64,000 nt of DNA from Bipolaris cookei (taxonomy: Eukaryota; Ascomycota; Dothideomycetes; Pleosporales; Pleosporaceae), in assembly GCA_002286855.1 (NCBI GenBank), contig NRSV01000078.1:29021-93020 (forward strand), given 5' to 3'. The position numbers and the translations under genes were made by a program. The notes beneath the pieces were generated by a model. It ran no database searches. It saw only the letters and a list, made by a program, of their open reading frames with translations, and had not been told where the DNA came from. This document shows, piece after piece, positions 44,386-54,512 of this stretch (its first letter is position 1; each line of letters begins with the position of its first letter).

Positions 44386-46299
44386 ATGACCCGCACGCTT
44401 CGTATTGCAGCAGCACAGGTCGGCGCCGTGCATCGCAGCGACGACCGCCAAAAGACCTTATCACGGCTCATCGCAATACTCGAAGACGCCGCTTCCCAAG
44501 GCGCACAAATAGTCCTGTTTCCCGAATGCACCTTTATAACATTCTTCCCTCGCTACCTAATCACCAATAAAGAGGAGCTCGAATCATTCTTCGAGCACGG
44601 CGACATCACCACGGCAGATAGCACCAAGGGTATTTTCGAAAAGGCAAGAGGGCTAGGTGTAGACATCTGCATCGGGTTCGCAGAAGCAACGGGCGAGAAT
44701 GAGTATTACAATACTTGTATCTACTATCATGCCAAGTCTGGGTCTGTCCTATCCAAGTACCGCAAGGTAGATTTACCAGGAGACGTTGAGCCCTTTCCCG
44801 ACCCGGACGCTGTCAATCAACTAGAAAAGCGATATTTCAAGCCTAGAAACCTGGGTTTCCATGCATTTCGTGTGCCGGATCTAACAGAAAACACAATTGA
44901 CCAAGGAGAACCAATATTGGGGATGATGATATGTAACGATAGACGGTGGGCAGAAGCATGGCGATGTCTTGGTCTCCAGGGTGTAGAAGTGGTGTTTGTA
45001 GGGTTCAATACTCCAGGTTATGCGCCGCACATGTGGGGCACAGATTCAAGCCCACAGGAAGCGCATGCTGATGCCATCTTCCAGCACAAGTTGGTCATGC
45101 AGGCGCATTCATACACGAACTCTTGCTTCTCGGTTAGCGCGGCACGATGTGGCTTGGATGATGGCAAATATGATCTTGTGGGGGGTTCGACAATCGTTGG
45201 ACCTGATGGGAAGATCATAGTCGAGAGTGAGACGGAGGAAGACGTAATCATTGCGGATTGTGATCTCAATCGGTGTGTACCGGGGAAAACGCGAACATTT
45301 GATTTCGCCAGACATCGACAAACGGAACACTATAGTATCTTGACTTCACAAACAGGAGTGATTGAGCCACCCAGACTTGCGGTGCCTAGCGAAACCAACG
45401 ACAAAAAGAATGATTCAACAAATGTCACTCACACGGCAGGAATGAAATCCGTAACTGGCACCCCTTCATCCCGCCAAATCCGCATCCTACTCTGCAACCC
45501 CAACACCACAGCATCAATGACAAACGCCTGCCTGAACATGCTCAAATCAACACTCCCACCCGACGTAGCAGTCCACGGCTTCACCGCACCCCAGCCCGCA
45601 CCATCTGCCATTGAGGGTAACTTCGACAACATCATGTCCGCCGCAGCATCAGCTCGAGCAATCATACCCATAGCAGACCAATATGAAGCCTTCCTCGTTG
45701 CATGCTACAGCGACCACGCTCTAACCAAGATGCTAAGAGAAGAGCTATCTCAGCCCATCATCGGCATAATGGAAGCATCACTATATGCCGCTCGTACACT
45801 CGGCAGCCGCTTTGGTATCATAGCTACATCACAGCGCTCCAGGCACACGCTCGCCGACGCTGTGAAAAACTACGGACTAGATTCTTTCTGCGTGGGCGTG
45901 CGCAGCTGCAACTTGGGTGTGCTTGAGTTGGAGACCAAGGATGAAAAGGACGTTTTGAATATCATGTGCGGTGTTGCGCGGGAGCTTGTCGCCGATGGAG
46001 CAGATGCGTTGGCGCTTGGGTGTGCGGGTATGACGAATATGAAGATTGCGGTTGAGAAGGCGGTGGGAGTCGATGTACAGGTGGTTGATGGGGTACTGGC
46101 GGGTGTGCAGCATCTTGCTGGTTTGTGTAGATTTGGGTCGCGAACAGCGAAAAGAGGCATGTATGCCAGCTCTTCTGCTGGTCGGCAGCGTAGAGGTCAG
46201 GATTGGTATTACCTGTTGGATAGTAGAAGCAATGGATCGTGTAGACATTTTTGGCTGTTGGGCCTTGTATTAAGGATGAGAACGAGAAAACATAGCTAG
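44386..46299 (+). CDS. Fusion: N-carbamoyl-D-amino-acid hydrolase + hydantoin racemase
   Basis: One uninterrupted frame of 637 residues joins two enzymes. Residues 1-315 form a carbon-nitrogen hydrolase of the N-carbamoyl-D-amino-acid amidohydrolase type. Its triad is Glu47 (FPECTF), Lys127 (YRKVDLPG) and Cys183 (MICNDRRW), with the family-specific His/Arg surroundings retained. A 45-residue Ser/Thr/Asn-rich linker (about 320-363) follows. Residues 365-605 form an Asp/Glu/hydantoin racemase (DCG1/HyuA type) starting IRILLCNPNTT, with the two catalytic cysteines Cys440 (VACYSDHA) and Cys546 (ALGCAGM). In bacteria these enzymes act on either side of a hydantoinase, turning racemic hydantoins into D-amino acids. 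No hydantoinase is nearby. No secretion signal is seen, so it is probably cytosolic. The last 30 residues match neither domain. Confidence 0.93.
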   Translation: MTRTLRIAAAQVGAVHRSDDRQKTLSRLIAILEDAASQGAQIVLFPECTFITFFPRYLITNKEELESFFEHGDITTADSTKGIFEKARGLGVDICIGFAEATGENEYYNTCIYYHAKSGSVLSKYRKVDLPGDVEPFPDPDAVNQLEKRYFKPRNLGFHAFRVPDLTENTIDQGEPILGMMICNDRRWAEAWRCLGLQGVEVVFVGFNTPGYAPHMWGTDSSPQEAHADAIFQHKLVMQAHSYTNSCFSVSAARCGLDDGKYDLVGGSTIVGPDGKIIVESETEEDVIIADCDLNRCVPGKTRTFDFARHRQTEHYSILTSQTGVIEPPRLAVPSETNDKKNDSTNVTHTAGMKSVTGTPSSRQIRILLCNPNTTASMTNACLNMLKSTLPPDVAVHGFTAPQPAPSAIEGNFDNIMSAAASARAIIPIADQYEAFLVACYSDHALTKMLREELSQPIIGIMEASLYAARTLGSRFGIIATSQRSRHTLADAVKNYGLDSFCVGVRSCNLGVLELETKDEKDVLNIMCGVARELVADGADALALGCAGMTNMKIAVEKAVGVDVQVVDGVLAGVQHLAGLCRFGSRTAKRGMYASSSAGRQRRGQDWYYLLDSRSNGSCRHFWLLGLVLRMRTRKHS

Positions 46300-46860
46300 A
46301 TTGATATCATGACAATGATGCCGACATGAACAACAGACCTAAACATCTCAATCTGGGACAAAAAACGATGAGTAAGCAGTAGGTGGGTGTGTGACAACAA
46401 CTTTTGTTGGTGTCATAGTACAGACGCACGGGCATTGTTCTTAATGAGGCAGGCGAAGTGACCGGCCATGGTACCCATGCAGGCGGATTCGTATACAAAC
46501 TCTTGTTTCGACTGCAATACAACGGTGGGCTTGAAGGAACAACACAGTGTGTAAAAAAAGGGGGTATTAAATTGTATCCTCTACGGAAATAAAGAAAAAG
46601 AACAAGCCTTGACTCCTAAACAATGCCGTGTGATGTGATGCAATGCGACGCCCAAACAACCAAATTATGCAAGTGAGGGGTATCCTACGATCAGAATGCG
46701 GAAAACAGATGAAACAGAAAAGTAAAAAAGGGTTAAAGGGTTAAAGGTTCGCTACAAAAAGGTACGCAACTTAAGATAAGGGGAAAAGCAAATCGAAGCT
46801 AGCCACCTTACAACCACTAGCTACTAGCCATGCCCAGCATGTTCTGTATGAGATGGACAT
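46300..46860. other. Intergenic region with a short carbamoylase-like relic
   Basis: At 46477-46509 a segment encodes MQADSYTNSCF, differing from the upstream carbamoylase (MQAHSYTNSCF, 45096-45128) almost only at third codon positions. A stop lies just upstream in frame. The rest is AT-rich 3' flank with no gene. Confidence 0.4.
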
Positions 46861-47883
46861 TCACCTACGTGAGCGCCTTGGCCGACTGCTCGACTCTCCA
46901 TTGCCACGACTGCGTCCGGACGAGGTTTGCGAAGTGCTCATACAGTCCCAGTTGAAAGGAATTTGAGAAGTGGGTATGGCAACACCTTCATAGCGATGTA
47001 ACCTCGCACGCCTTGGGGGAGGAGAGGGCTGCGCAAATGCCTCTTGGCGGACTTCTTCGAGCGCTTGGTTTGTGGCAGCAAGGACGGCAAAGCGTCTGTC
47101 CGGTACACGGCGGACGGTCGTGTTGGGCGTGCGAGGGCGAGCTTGGCGCGAAGACGTTGTTGATTGTTCGTGCCGGCGGGACCGATGTTGGCGGTTCTGA
47201 GAGCGCGAAGACTCGGGACTTGGCTGAAGGGTAGTGGAAGAGTAATGTTGGCGTGACGAACGATGACTGCGGGGTGAAGACTCAAGAGTTTGGTAGCTGC
47301 GATGTTCGCGCTTTGGTGTCCTTGGTGGAGAAGTCGCAAAGAAAGACCAGCCACGTGAAGGCTCAGGTCGGATATTCTTCTTTGACCTTGAATGCTTGGG
47401 AGGGTCACGCTTTGCTCCGCGCCCGCGCAGAGTGCCTTGCGATGATTGCGTGGGGTGCCGTCGCCGATGGTGTTGACTTCGATGAGGTCGTGGGTTCAAT
47501 AGAGTCTCTTGGGATGAATTGACAGTTTCCGGCTCGAACGAGCGGCGGTATGCCTGTGGGACCTCTACATCCAGGGCTGACCGGTAGTGCTCGCGTCTTC
47601 GATAGGCATCCTCGTAATGACGCTGTGATTGTGGAGGGTGGTCGTCCCTATGTTTTTCGTGGCGCGGGGAACGTTGCGCTGGCAGGGTGGATTCTCCAGA
47701 TCTTCTTTTCCTACTAGATTCCTTTGAGCTGCGCTTCTCTGAGTATTGCTCAACGATTGGCCTTCCATTCCCGCGAAGCGCGCTGTCCGCCGGCGCGTCC
47801 CGCCTCTTCTTTTCTCCGGATGACGACGACGAGGTCTTGGGCTTCCTGTTGGCAGGAAGGCCAAAGTTGAATGACCAGCACAT
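46861..47883 (-). CDS. Hypothetical Arg/Ser-rich disordered protein
   Basis: The single-exon frame encodes 340 residues from the ATG at 47883 (MCWSFNFGLPANRKPK). Nearly all of it is Arg, Ser, His, Pro and Gln, with RS and SRR clusters that resemble splicing-factor-type low complexity. Only the C-terminal part (RRVPDRRFAVLAATNQALEEVRQEAF, then IPFNWDCMSTSQTSSGR) looks structured. I recognise no family. The long frame and the non-repetitive C-terminus support a gene; a function cannot be assigned. Confidence 0.6.
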   Translation of the reverse strand: MCWSFNFGLPANRKPKTSSSSSGEKKRRDAPADSALRGNGRPIVEQYSEKRSSKESSRKRRSGESTLPAQRSPRHEKHRDDHPPQSQRHYEDAYRRREHYRSALDVEVPQAYRRSFEPETVNSSQETLLNPRPHRSQHHRRRHPTQSSQGTLRGRGAKRDPPKHSRSKKNIRPEPSRGWSFFATSPPRTPKREHRSYQTLESSPRSHRSSRQHYSSTTLQPSPESSRSQNRQHRSRRHEQSTTSSRQARPRTPNTTVRRVPDRRFAVLAATNQALEEVRQEAFAQPSPPPRRARLHRYEGVAIPTSQIPFNWDCMSTSQTSSGRSRGNGESSSRPRRSRR

Positions 47884-49648
47884 AGCGACCAAGACGCAGA
47901 TCTTGTATCGCTATGCGACCGGTATTTGAGTTCAATATTAAGGCTCAACAGAATGGCAGCAGCGTGCATAAGGATGCCGAAGTTCGGAACAGCCGACAGA
48001 GCCAAGATGTGCACAAAGAGGGGTGCAAACGTGTTACTCTCAAGGCAGACAAGACGGACCAATGAACAGATAAAAGGATTTAGCATTCCAGGGCAAAGGG
48101 ATGATTGAGCAGAGAAGGAGGGCTTGGAGACTATGATATCATGTAAAGACAAAGAGAGTTCCGGGTCTGGCCTGAGAGCAAGAGCACCGCATTCGTGACA
48201 TGGAGGCCGGATTCCAATAGAGCACATGGCCTGAAGCTAAATCTAGAAAGGATTCATTCACAGTGCCTGGCATTGTCGTTTTGCGCTCCAATCAGAGGAG
48301 GGCTCGGTTGATGGTGTGCGACGGACAGAGTGGTTCGCAAGTTAGCAAAGGGTGGCTTACTGGGCCACATGACACCTCTGGCTCCAGCTGATCGACTCAT
48401 CTTTCCGGCGCGCTGCAGCCAGCAGTCTGCTGTGAAATGGAGTGTAGAAGAGTGGAAACGGTGCATGGAGATTGACAGGCCGTCTTATATGGTGCAGAAT
48501 TGATTGTTGTGGCAGCTACTGCTCGAGCGTGTGCTGTCTCTGGGCGTACCTGCGTCGCTGCTACGTGGCACCTGTGCTGGACAGAAGAAGGGCGGGACGG
48601 TTGCGGGACGATCCTGGGTGCAGAGTTGGGTGATCTGACGACGGCCCTAGTGGCACGTAGGAGGGTGACGGAGATGCTAGCTGCATGATGGTGCTCGCTG
48701 GTGCGAGTGGGCTGCTGGGTGATGATGGCCGCCTGACCGCAGGAGGAGGACTGGTGCTGGGTTCCTTATCGTTATCGGGCTGGGGCCGACGTCATTGGTC
48801 CGAGACGGGCCTCGCTCACCTCGACCTTCCAGCCATGTCCCATCATCGTCGGCCTTCCAGGGCTGCACGGCCGCGGGAGAGTGCATGTTCCTGCTTCTGA
48901 CACGCCTAGCACAGACGTCGTTCATCACACAAATGCGCCTCCATGATGCCCGCGACCGCCGACTCGAACCAAGCCATAATAGCCCCGAGAGCGGGCAGCC
49001 AATTGCGGCCATGAGCCGCCTCATCGCCTACAACATGGCGGCGCTTACAGTGCACCGAGGCTCCTCTTGGGCCAAAAAAGAGAGTCATTCGTCTCGCGGC
49101 CTGTCCCAACAGGACGACAACTGAGACAAGGACGATATCGGACAAGCCGAGCAGGGCCGAGGGGGCGGTCAGCAATCAGAGATGGGGGCTGTACTTACAT
49201 AGTGTGTACATGGTAGAGTCGTATTCGATTACATGCTTCCAACACCAACAGTTGCGAAGAGTGGAGATTCGGATACGAGTCTGAGTCGCACAGTAGCAGT
49301 TTGTCGAGCAGTATGCAATGCGTATAAGTAGTAGCACAGCTTGGCAGGGGTGCGCTGCGATGATCATCAGCCTCTGTATCACTGTGGCGTGGCACAATCT
49401 TTGTGCTTGATTCCAACTGTGCACTCGAATCAATCTTCGCGCCGCTTCATACTTCGTACTCGGCAGAAGAGCAATGGGTATGACCATGTCGGGACTCAAC
49501 ACACACTAAATTCCGATTTCAGAGTGGGGTATCCACCCCCGCTGGCGTCATGTTGACACGAACAAACGACGCGCCATATCAGCAGTTCCCCAACCGACAT
49601 TGAACATCACACGACATCTGCATACGCACATAGCTCATAGTACAGTCA
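47884..49648. other. Intergenic region, no convincing gene
   Basis: About 1.8 kb lies upstream of both the Arg/Ser-rich gene and the aldo-keto reductase gene. Open frames are present on both strands but none has protein-like conservation that I can see. No tRNA was confirmed. Confidence 0.45.
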
Positions 49649-50746
49649 ATGCCTCTGATCGCACAGAATCCAAAAGACCGGGTCATCCTCGGTTTGATGA
49701 CCTTTGGTACGCGTTGACACTGCGGGGTTCAAGTGCGCCAAGTAACACTGAGTAGGCCCCGATGAGAGCAGCGGCGCGCGTATCACCGAGTTTGATGAGT
49801 TTACCAAACACCTTGATTACTTCCAGGCGCAGGGCTACAATGAAGTCGATACTGCACGCATGTATGTCGGCGGCAAACAAGAAGCATGGACGCGCCAGGC
49901 TGGATGGAAAGACCGCGGCCTTACTCTTGCTACCAAAGTCTACCCATTCGAGGCTGGCGTCCACAAGCCTGAGAATCTGAAGAAACACTTCACCACTAGT
50001 CTGCAAGAGCTTGACACCGACTGCGTGGATATCTTCTATCTCCATGCGCCCGACCATAGCGTGCCTTTTGAAGAGACGCTCGAAGCAGTCAACGAGCTGC
50101 ACAAACAGGGCAAGTTTGTCAACTTGGGGCTGTCAAACTACGCAGCATGGGAGGTTGCCGAAATCTACAATATCTGCAAAGAACGAGGATGGGTCAAGCC
50201 AACCATCTACCAGGCTATGTACAATGCCATTAGTAAGTCTCACCCTTTTAGCGCACTAACCACTGCTGATAATACTCAGCTCGCGCCATTGAGCCGGAGC
50301 TCATTCCCGCATGCCGCAAGTACGGCATTGATATTGTCGTCTATAACCCTTTGGCTGGCGGCCTCTTTTCCGGCAAGATCAAGTCCAAAGACATCAAGCT
50401 TGACGAAGGCCGGTTCGGGACCAAGGCTGACCGAATCGGCACAATGTACCGCGACCGCTACTTCAAAGACTCGACGTTTGAGGCTCTCAAGATTGCAGAG
50501 GAAGCTGCTCAAAAACACAGCTTGACGCTGCTTGAGATTGCACTGAGGTGGTGCGTTCATCACTCCGAGCTCAAGACACGAGTCAAAGGTGGAAATGACG
50601 GTGTCATTATTGGCGTCAGTAGTCTCAAGCAACTGGAGGGCAATCTTGCGGATCTGGAGAAGGGGCCTCTGCCTGATGATGTTGTCAAGGCGTTGGATGA
50701 AGCCTGGATGGCTTGCAAGGCAACTGCGCCCACGTATTTTCGATAG
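49649..50746 (+). CDS. Aldo-keto reductase (AKR7 / aflatoxin-aldehyde-reductase type)
   Basis: Three exons (49649-49706, 49756-50232, 50280-50746; introns 49 and 47 bp) encode 333 residues. The TIM-barrel enzyme has the AKR catalytic set Asp51 and Tyr56 (NEVDTARMY), Lys80 (LATKVYP) and His116 (YLHAPDHS). C-terminal NADPH-binding segments are present (GGNDGVIIGVSSLKQLEGNL). Close relatives reduce aldehydes and ketones, including dialdehydes, with NADPH in the cytosol. Exon one encodes only the first beta strand (MPLIAQNPKDRVILGLMTFG). The physiological substrate cannot be read from sequence, and no biosynthetic cluster surrounds it. Confidence 0.94.
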
Positions 50747-51192
50747 ATGGGATAGTGTTCGGTTGCTGTACTGTATCGGCGTTAGCTGAATGCCGAAACT
50801 CATTAGTCATCTAGTTCCGATTCCGAGTGGCATTCAAGTCGATTTGGCAGTTGCCTTAATTGGAAGGTGCAAGCAAGGCCGTAGAGCCACTTCGTTGAAG
50901 GGCGTACCTTATTCCATCCACAAACCTGCTCAACACTGTGTAGATTTTAAGTTTATTCCACCTCGGCATTCCCCCGAACATGATGTATGATTCGGAGAAA
51001 CGTTCAAAGCTTAGTACAGGCAAACTCGTAGGAACATTGGATATCACTTACTACTCGATGTGGGGCGCATGATTTAGGCAACTACATACATAAAACGACA
51101 CCTTTTTCTACAACCGAGACCATATCTCTCCACTGCTTGTGAAAATCAGTCCTGTTATCTTTTTGTATAGTTTTGGGGAGTTAGTTGCAACC
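50747..51192. other. Intergenic region, no gene seen
   Basis: This is the 3' flank of the reductase and the upstream region of the acetyltransferase gene. Confidence 0.5.
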
Positions 51193-52007
51193 ATGACACA
51201 AACCGAGACTACCTCCGTTACTGTACCTGCTGAGCAACTAGGCCCTCAGACCAGACCGGTAGAGCCTGAGAGGCGCCTAAAAGATAGTGATATCCGGATT
51301 GAAATATGCACAGTAGAAGATGCAACGACGCTTGTAAGTGAGCAACATGGTGAGGATAATGACAGAACAAGCTCGACGTACCCATTTCACGTACTTACCT
51401 CATTCGACAGGCAAGAGGACTTCGCGCCTGCTATTCTGAAGAGACCTGGGACAAGAAAGAGCCGGCCGCACAGGGTCGCCCAGATTCCGTTAGAGTAGAG
51501 CGCCTAGCCAAACGCCTTGTTCCTGTGCTCGCACATTCCGAGTTCACCGTCATCAAAGCTGTGCTCGCCTCAACGGGCGAGGCCATCGGTGCAGCGTGCT
51601 GGGGTCGTCCAGATACAAACAGCGTTCATGACCCCTTTCGCCGCAGCGCCCTCCTATTCTACAACTGGCAAGAATCCCTAGGCTGGAGTGACGCGTTCGT
51701 CGACGAGTTATGGTCGGGTGTGGCGGAAGGTTGGCACCAAGGGCAGGCCAAGGATGACGAGGAGCGGGCGCAGATTATGAAGGGTGAGGCGCATTGGTTT
51801 CTTGCGCTGCTCATCACGTGGCCGGACTTCCAGGGCCGCGGTGTTGCGAGGAGACTGATTGACTGGGCAGTTGAGCAGGCAGACGCAAAGGCACCACCGA
51901 CGCCCATGTATCTCAAGTCGAGCAAGATGGGGAGGCGGGTATACATGCACGTGGGGTTTGTGCCTGTGGGGGAGAATACGATGGTTAGGCGGGGACGGGT
52001 GGAGTAG
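51193..52007 (+). CDS. GNAT-family N-acetyltransferase
   Basis: Two exons (51193-51333 and 51411-52007, 77-bp intron) encode 245 residues. A variable N-terminal 35 residues leads into IRIEICTVEDATTLARGLRACY, the first GNAT strand and helix. The acetyl-CoA binding motif A is ALLITWPDFQGRGVARRLIDWAV (Q-G-R-G-V-A). The last strand, YLKSSKMGRRVYMHVGFVPVGE, matches the usual GNAT end. Substrates could be amines, amino acids or protein N-termini. The family layout resembles fungal enzymes that acetylate small molecules, but no substrate can be named. No targeting signal is visible. Confidence 0.9.
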
Positions 52008-52371
52008 TGGTGGCGGCCTTGACTCGCTGGTGCGGCGGGAGTGGGATGTCTTCGTATAAGTACACGGTGCACAAATTAATATTCTATACACATTTTCCTA
52101 CTCGCGTAGTTAGATGCACAAGATGCAAATGAAGATGGACATGACCAGGGACATGAGCCGGTCGTGTATTTTGGGCACCTGGCATGACATATTTTCTGGC
52201 ACGTGCATGACGTCAGCACCCGCTCATCCCATGTGAGAAGCGAGAAGCAAAAAAGAAAAAAAGGGCCGTTGTCAAACATGGGCAAATGTCGAGGCGCGGG
52301 GCAGAGGAGGATGCCAAAGACACGAGGGCGATTGTTGGCTGACGAGTGCACGACGTCGGGCGGATAGCCGG
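52008..52371. other. Intergenic region, no gene seen
   Basis: This is a short interval between the acetyltransferase and glycosyltransferase genes, containing an A-rich tract near 52246-52263. Confidence 0.5.
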
Positions 52372-53805
52372 ATGGGAGGCTGCTTAGCGTCTTTTTTGGT
52401 CGCGTCAGGCCGGGCCTCCCCAAACATGGCGGGCGTGCGGGCATTGAGCAGCACCACGACCACCATGATGGTGCGATTGACGCTGCGGCGCCTGCTGAGC
52501 GTCGCGCTGCTGCTGTGCACCCTGTTCCTAACGACTCTCCTGCCGCGGCTCTGGCGGGGCGAGCGCGGCTACGAGCTGCTCGTCGACCGGCCCCCTCCCG
52601 CCGGACCTGGGCCCATCCCCAAGGTCGTGGTGCCTTTTGGCCAGGAATGCGCCCCCTTCACCGCCGGCGTCATGGACGACGTGACCATTGTCCTCAAGAT
52701 CGGCGCCGGCGAGGTCGCCTCCAAGCTGCCTGCCTACCTCAACCGCCTCGGCCGCTGCAAGCAGGATCTGCTCATCTTCTCCGACCGCAAGGACTCGTAC
52801 AACGGCTTCGACATTGCCGACGCCCTCGCCCACCTGCGCCCCGAGTACAGGTTCAACAACCCCGATTTCGACGTCTACGACTATATCCAATCCGTCAACC
52901 TGACTACGGACAAGTCGCCCGATGGCTGGCGGCTCGACAAGTACAAGTTCCTGCCCATGATGGAGTGGACCTCGTACCTGCGGCCCCAGTCGCAATGGTA
53001 CGTCTTCCTCGAGCTCGACACGTACGTCAACTACGACAATCTATACCGTTTTCTGTCCAACTTCAACCCCCGCACGGCCTACTACTTTGGATCCCCCGTC
53101 TGGCCCAAGAAGAAGGCCATTTTTGCCCATGGCGGCAGTGGCTTTGTGCTGTCGCGTGCAGCACTGGACAAGATCATGGCACTTGGCCGAATGTTTGGCG
53201 AGAACAAGCATTTTCCAGGAACGCACTTCTTCGGCGTCGACGTACAGAAGCAGTGTTGCGGTGACGAAATCCTAGCCCAGGTCCTGAAGAAGAGCGGCGT
53301 CTCCCTTCGAGGCTACTGGCCCATGTTCAATGGTGAAAAACCAGTCACCATGCGCTTTGACAACGAGCAATGGTGCGAAGCAATCGTGACCATGCACCAC
53401 CTCAATGAAGAAGACTTTACCTCGCTCTCGCAATGGGAAAAGGCGCGCTCGCACCCCGAACGACCCCTCATGTTTGAAGAGCTCTTCACCATGATTGAAC
53501 CCAACCTCGGCCGCGAGTCCGAAGACTGGTCCAACCTCTCTGAAGGTGTGACGTATAAACCGGGGAAAAAAGCCTCCAAATCATTCGAGCACTGCCGCAA
53601 AGCCTGCATAAATGACAACAGCTGCATGCAGTTTCAACACACGGGCACAGAGTGCCGCCTTGGCTACTCGATTCGCCTGGGCCACCACCAGCCTCGCGAG
53701 GGTGAGCGCCAGTGGAGGTCGGGATGGATGTTGGATCGCATCAAAGCTTTTAAACAGGCCCGTTCCCCGTGTCAGGGCGCCCGCTTTGTCCATTCCAATC
53801 CCTGA
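52372..53805 (+). CDS. Type II membrane glycosyltransferase, GT31/fringe-like, with PAN-like C-terminus
   Basis: The single-exon frame has 477 residues from 52372. In-frame ATGs at 52426 and 52465 are plausible alternative starts and would put the anchor closer to the N-terminus. A transmembrane anchor (about 38-58, LRRLLSVALLLCTLFLTTLLP) follows a short basic cytoplasmic end. The lumenal catalytic domain resembles the fringe/core-1 galactosyltransferase group (GT31, former DUF604). A DxD-like site WYVFLELDTYVNYDNLYRF contains Glu214 and Asp216, and the block FAHGGSGFVLSRAALDKI is typical of the fold. The C-terminal 60 residues carry four cysteines (HCRKACINDNSCMQF...ECRLG) like a PAN/apple module. 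It probably works in the Golgi on glycoproteins; the sugar donor is unknown. Confidence 0.88.
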   Translation: MGGCLASFLVASGRASPNMAGVRALSSTTTTMMVRLTLRRLLSVALLLCTLFLTTLLPRLWRGERGYELLVDRPPPAGPGPIPKVVVPFGQECAPFTAGVMDDVTIVLKIGAGEVASKLPAYLNRLGRCKQDLLIFSDRKDSYNGFDIADALAHLRPEYRFNNPDFDVYDYIQSVNLTTDKSPDGWRLDKYKFLPMMEWTSYLRPQSQWYVFLELDTYVNYDNLYRFLSNFNPRTAYYFGSPVWPKKKAIFAHGGSGFVLSRAALDKIMALGRMFGENKHFPGTHFFGVDVQKQCCGDEILAQVLKKSGVSLRGYWPMFNGEKPVTMRFDNEQWCEAIVTMHHLNEEDFTSLSQWEKARSHPERPLMFEELFTMIEPNLGRESEDWSNLSEGVTYKPGKKASKSFEHCRKACINDNSCMQFQHTGTECRLGYSIRLGHHQPREGERQWRSGWMLDRIKAFKQARSPCQGARFVHSNP

Positions 53806-54512
53806 ATGTCCTCCCCCCCCCACCTTCACTAAAAAGGAGGAATTGAAAGACGCAAAAACGATGATAATGACGTGTCTTGTCCTTTCTTTTCTTTTTCCCT
53901 TTAATACGAAGTTTACGGCATTGTATACGGCGTTTGATACCCAGAGGCGTTTATCTCTTTTTTTGCCTGCTTTTCTCCTTATCTCTTGCTTGGATATCAC
54001 ATCAGTCCACGTATAAACACACACTTTGGCTGTTGATGTCTTTTTGTTGTATTCCGGGCAGTTTCTGCTTTGGTGGGACGGGGTGCCATTCGTCAAGGTA
54101 AAGACGTGATATACGACCTTAGTAATATCAATAGCAATGACTCATGAGTCTGAGGTTGCTTGTTTTTAATGCAGTATGACGGGCATGTGGTTTTCTTGAT
54201 TCAAAAGTGGATAAACTGGCAGGTTGCATACAATAGAGCCTACTACTCGATAATCATGGACTAAATTGTTTCGCAAATACTTTCATTAACTGGACCTATG
54301 TTTGAAAATGTGAAAGAGAGGAAGCAGTATCGCTTTCTCAAATCTCTCTCCCTCTCCCGCAACCAGCACCACTTTGGAGACCATGATGCGGTCACCAGCA
54401 CCCAAATCTACTCTTACATGAACTGGATTTGATAAAGAAAATGAGACCGGATTATAGAAAGAAAAAGAAGAAGAAGAAGAAACAAAAGGGATTGACGAAA
54501 GGATCAACCAAT
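53806..54512. other. Convergent intergenic region, no gene seen
   Basis: This is the 3' flank of the glycosyltransferase and SPT16 genes. A GAA-rich run lies near 54460-54482. Confidence 0.5.

Noticed and set aside
47565..48227. Minus-strand open frame of 220 codons
   Set aside because: It overlaps the Arg/Ser-rich gene in another frame and has no domain-like segment.
48950..49030. Possible minus-strand tRNA (gactcgaacc)
   Set aside because: No acceptor stem or anticodon stem could be folded around it.
52515..53264. Plus-strand open frame of 249 codons, very Arg/Pro-rich
   Set aside because: It is a frame-shifted reading of the glycosyltransferase gene; the overlapping frame carries the real membrane anchor and motifs.
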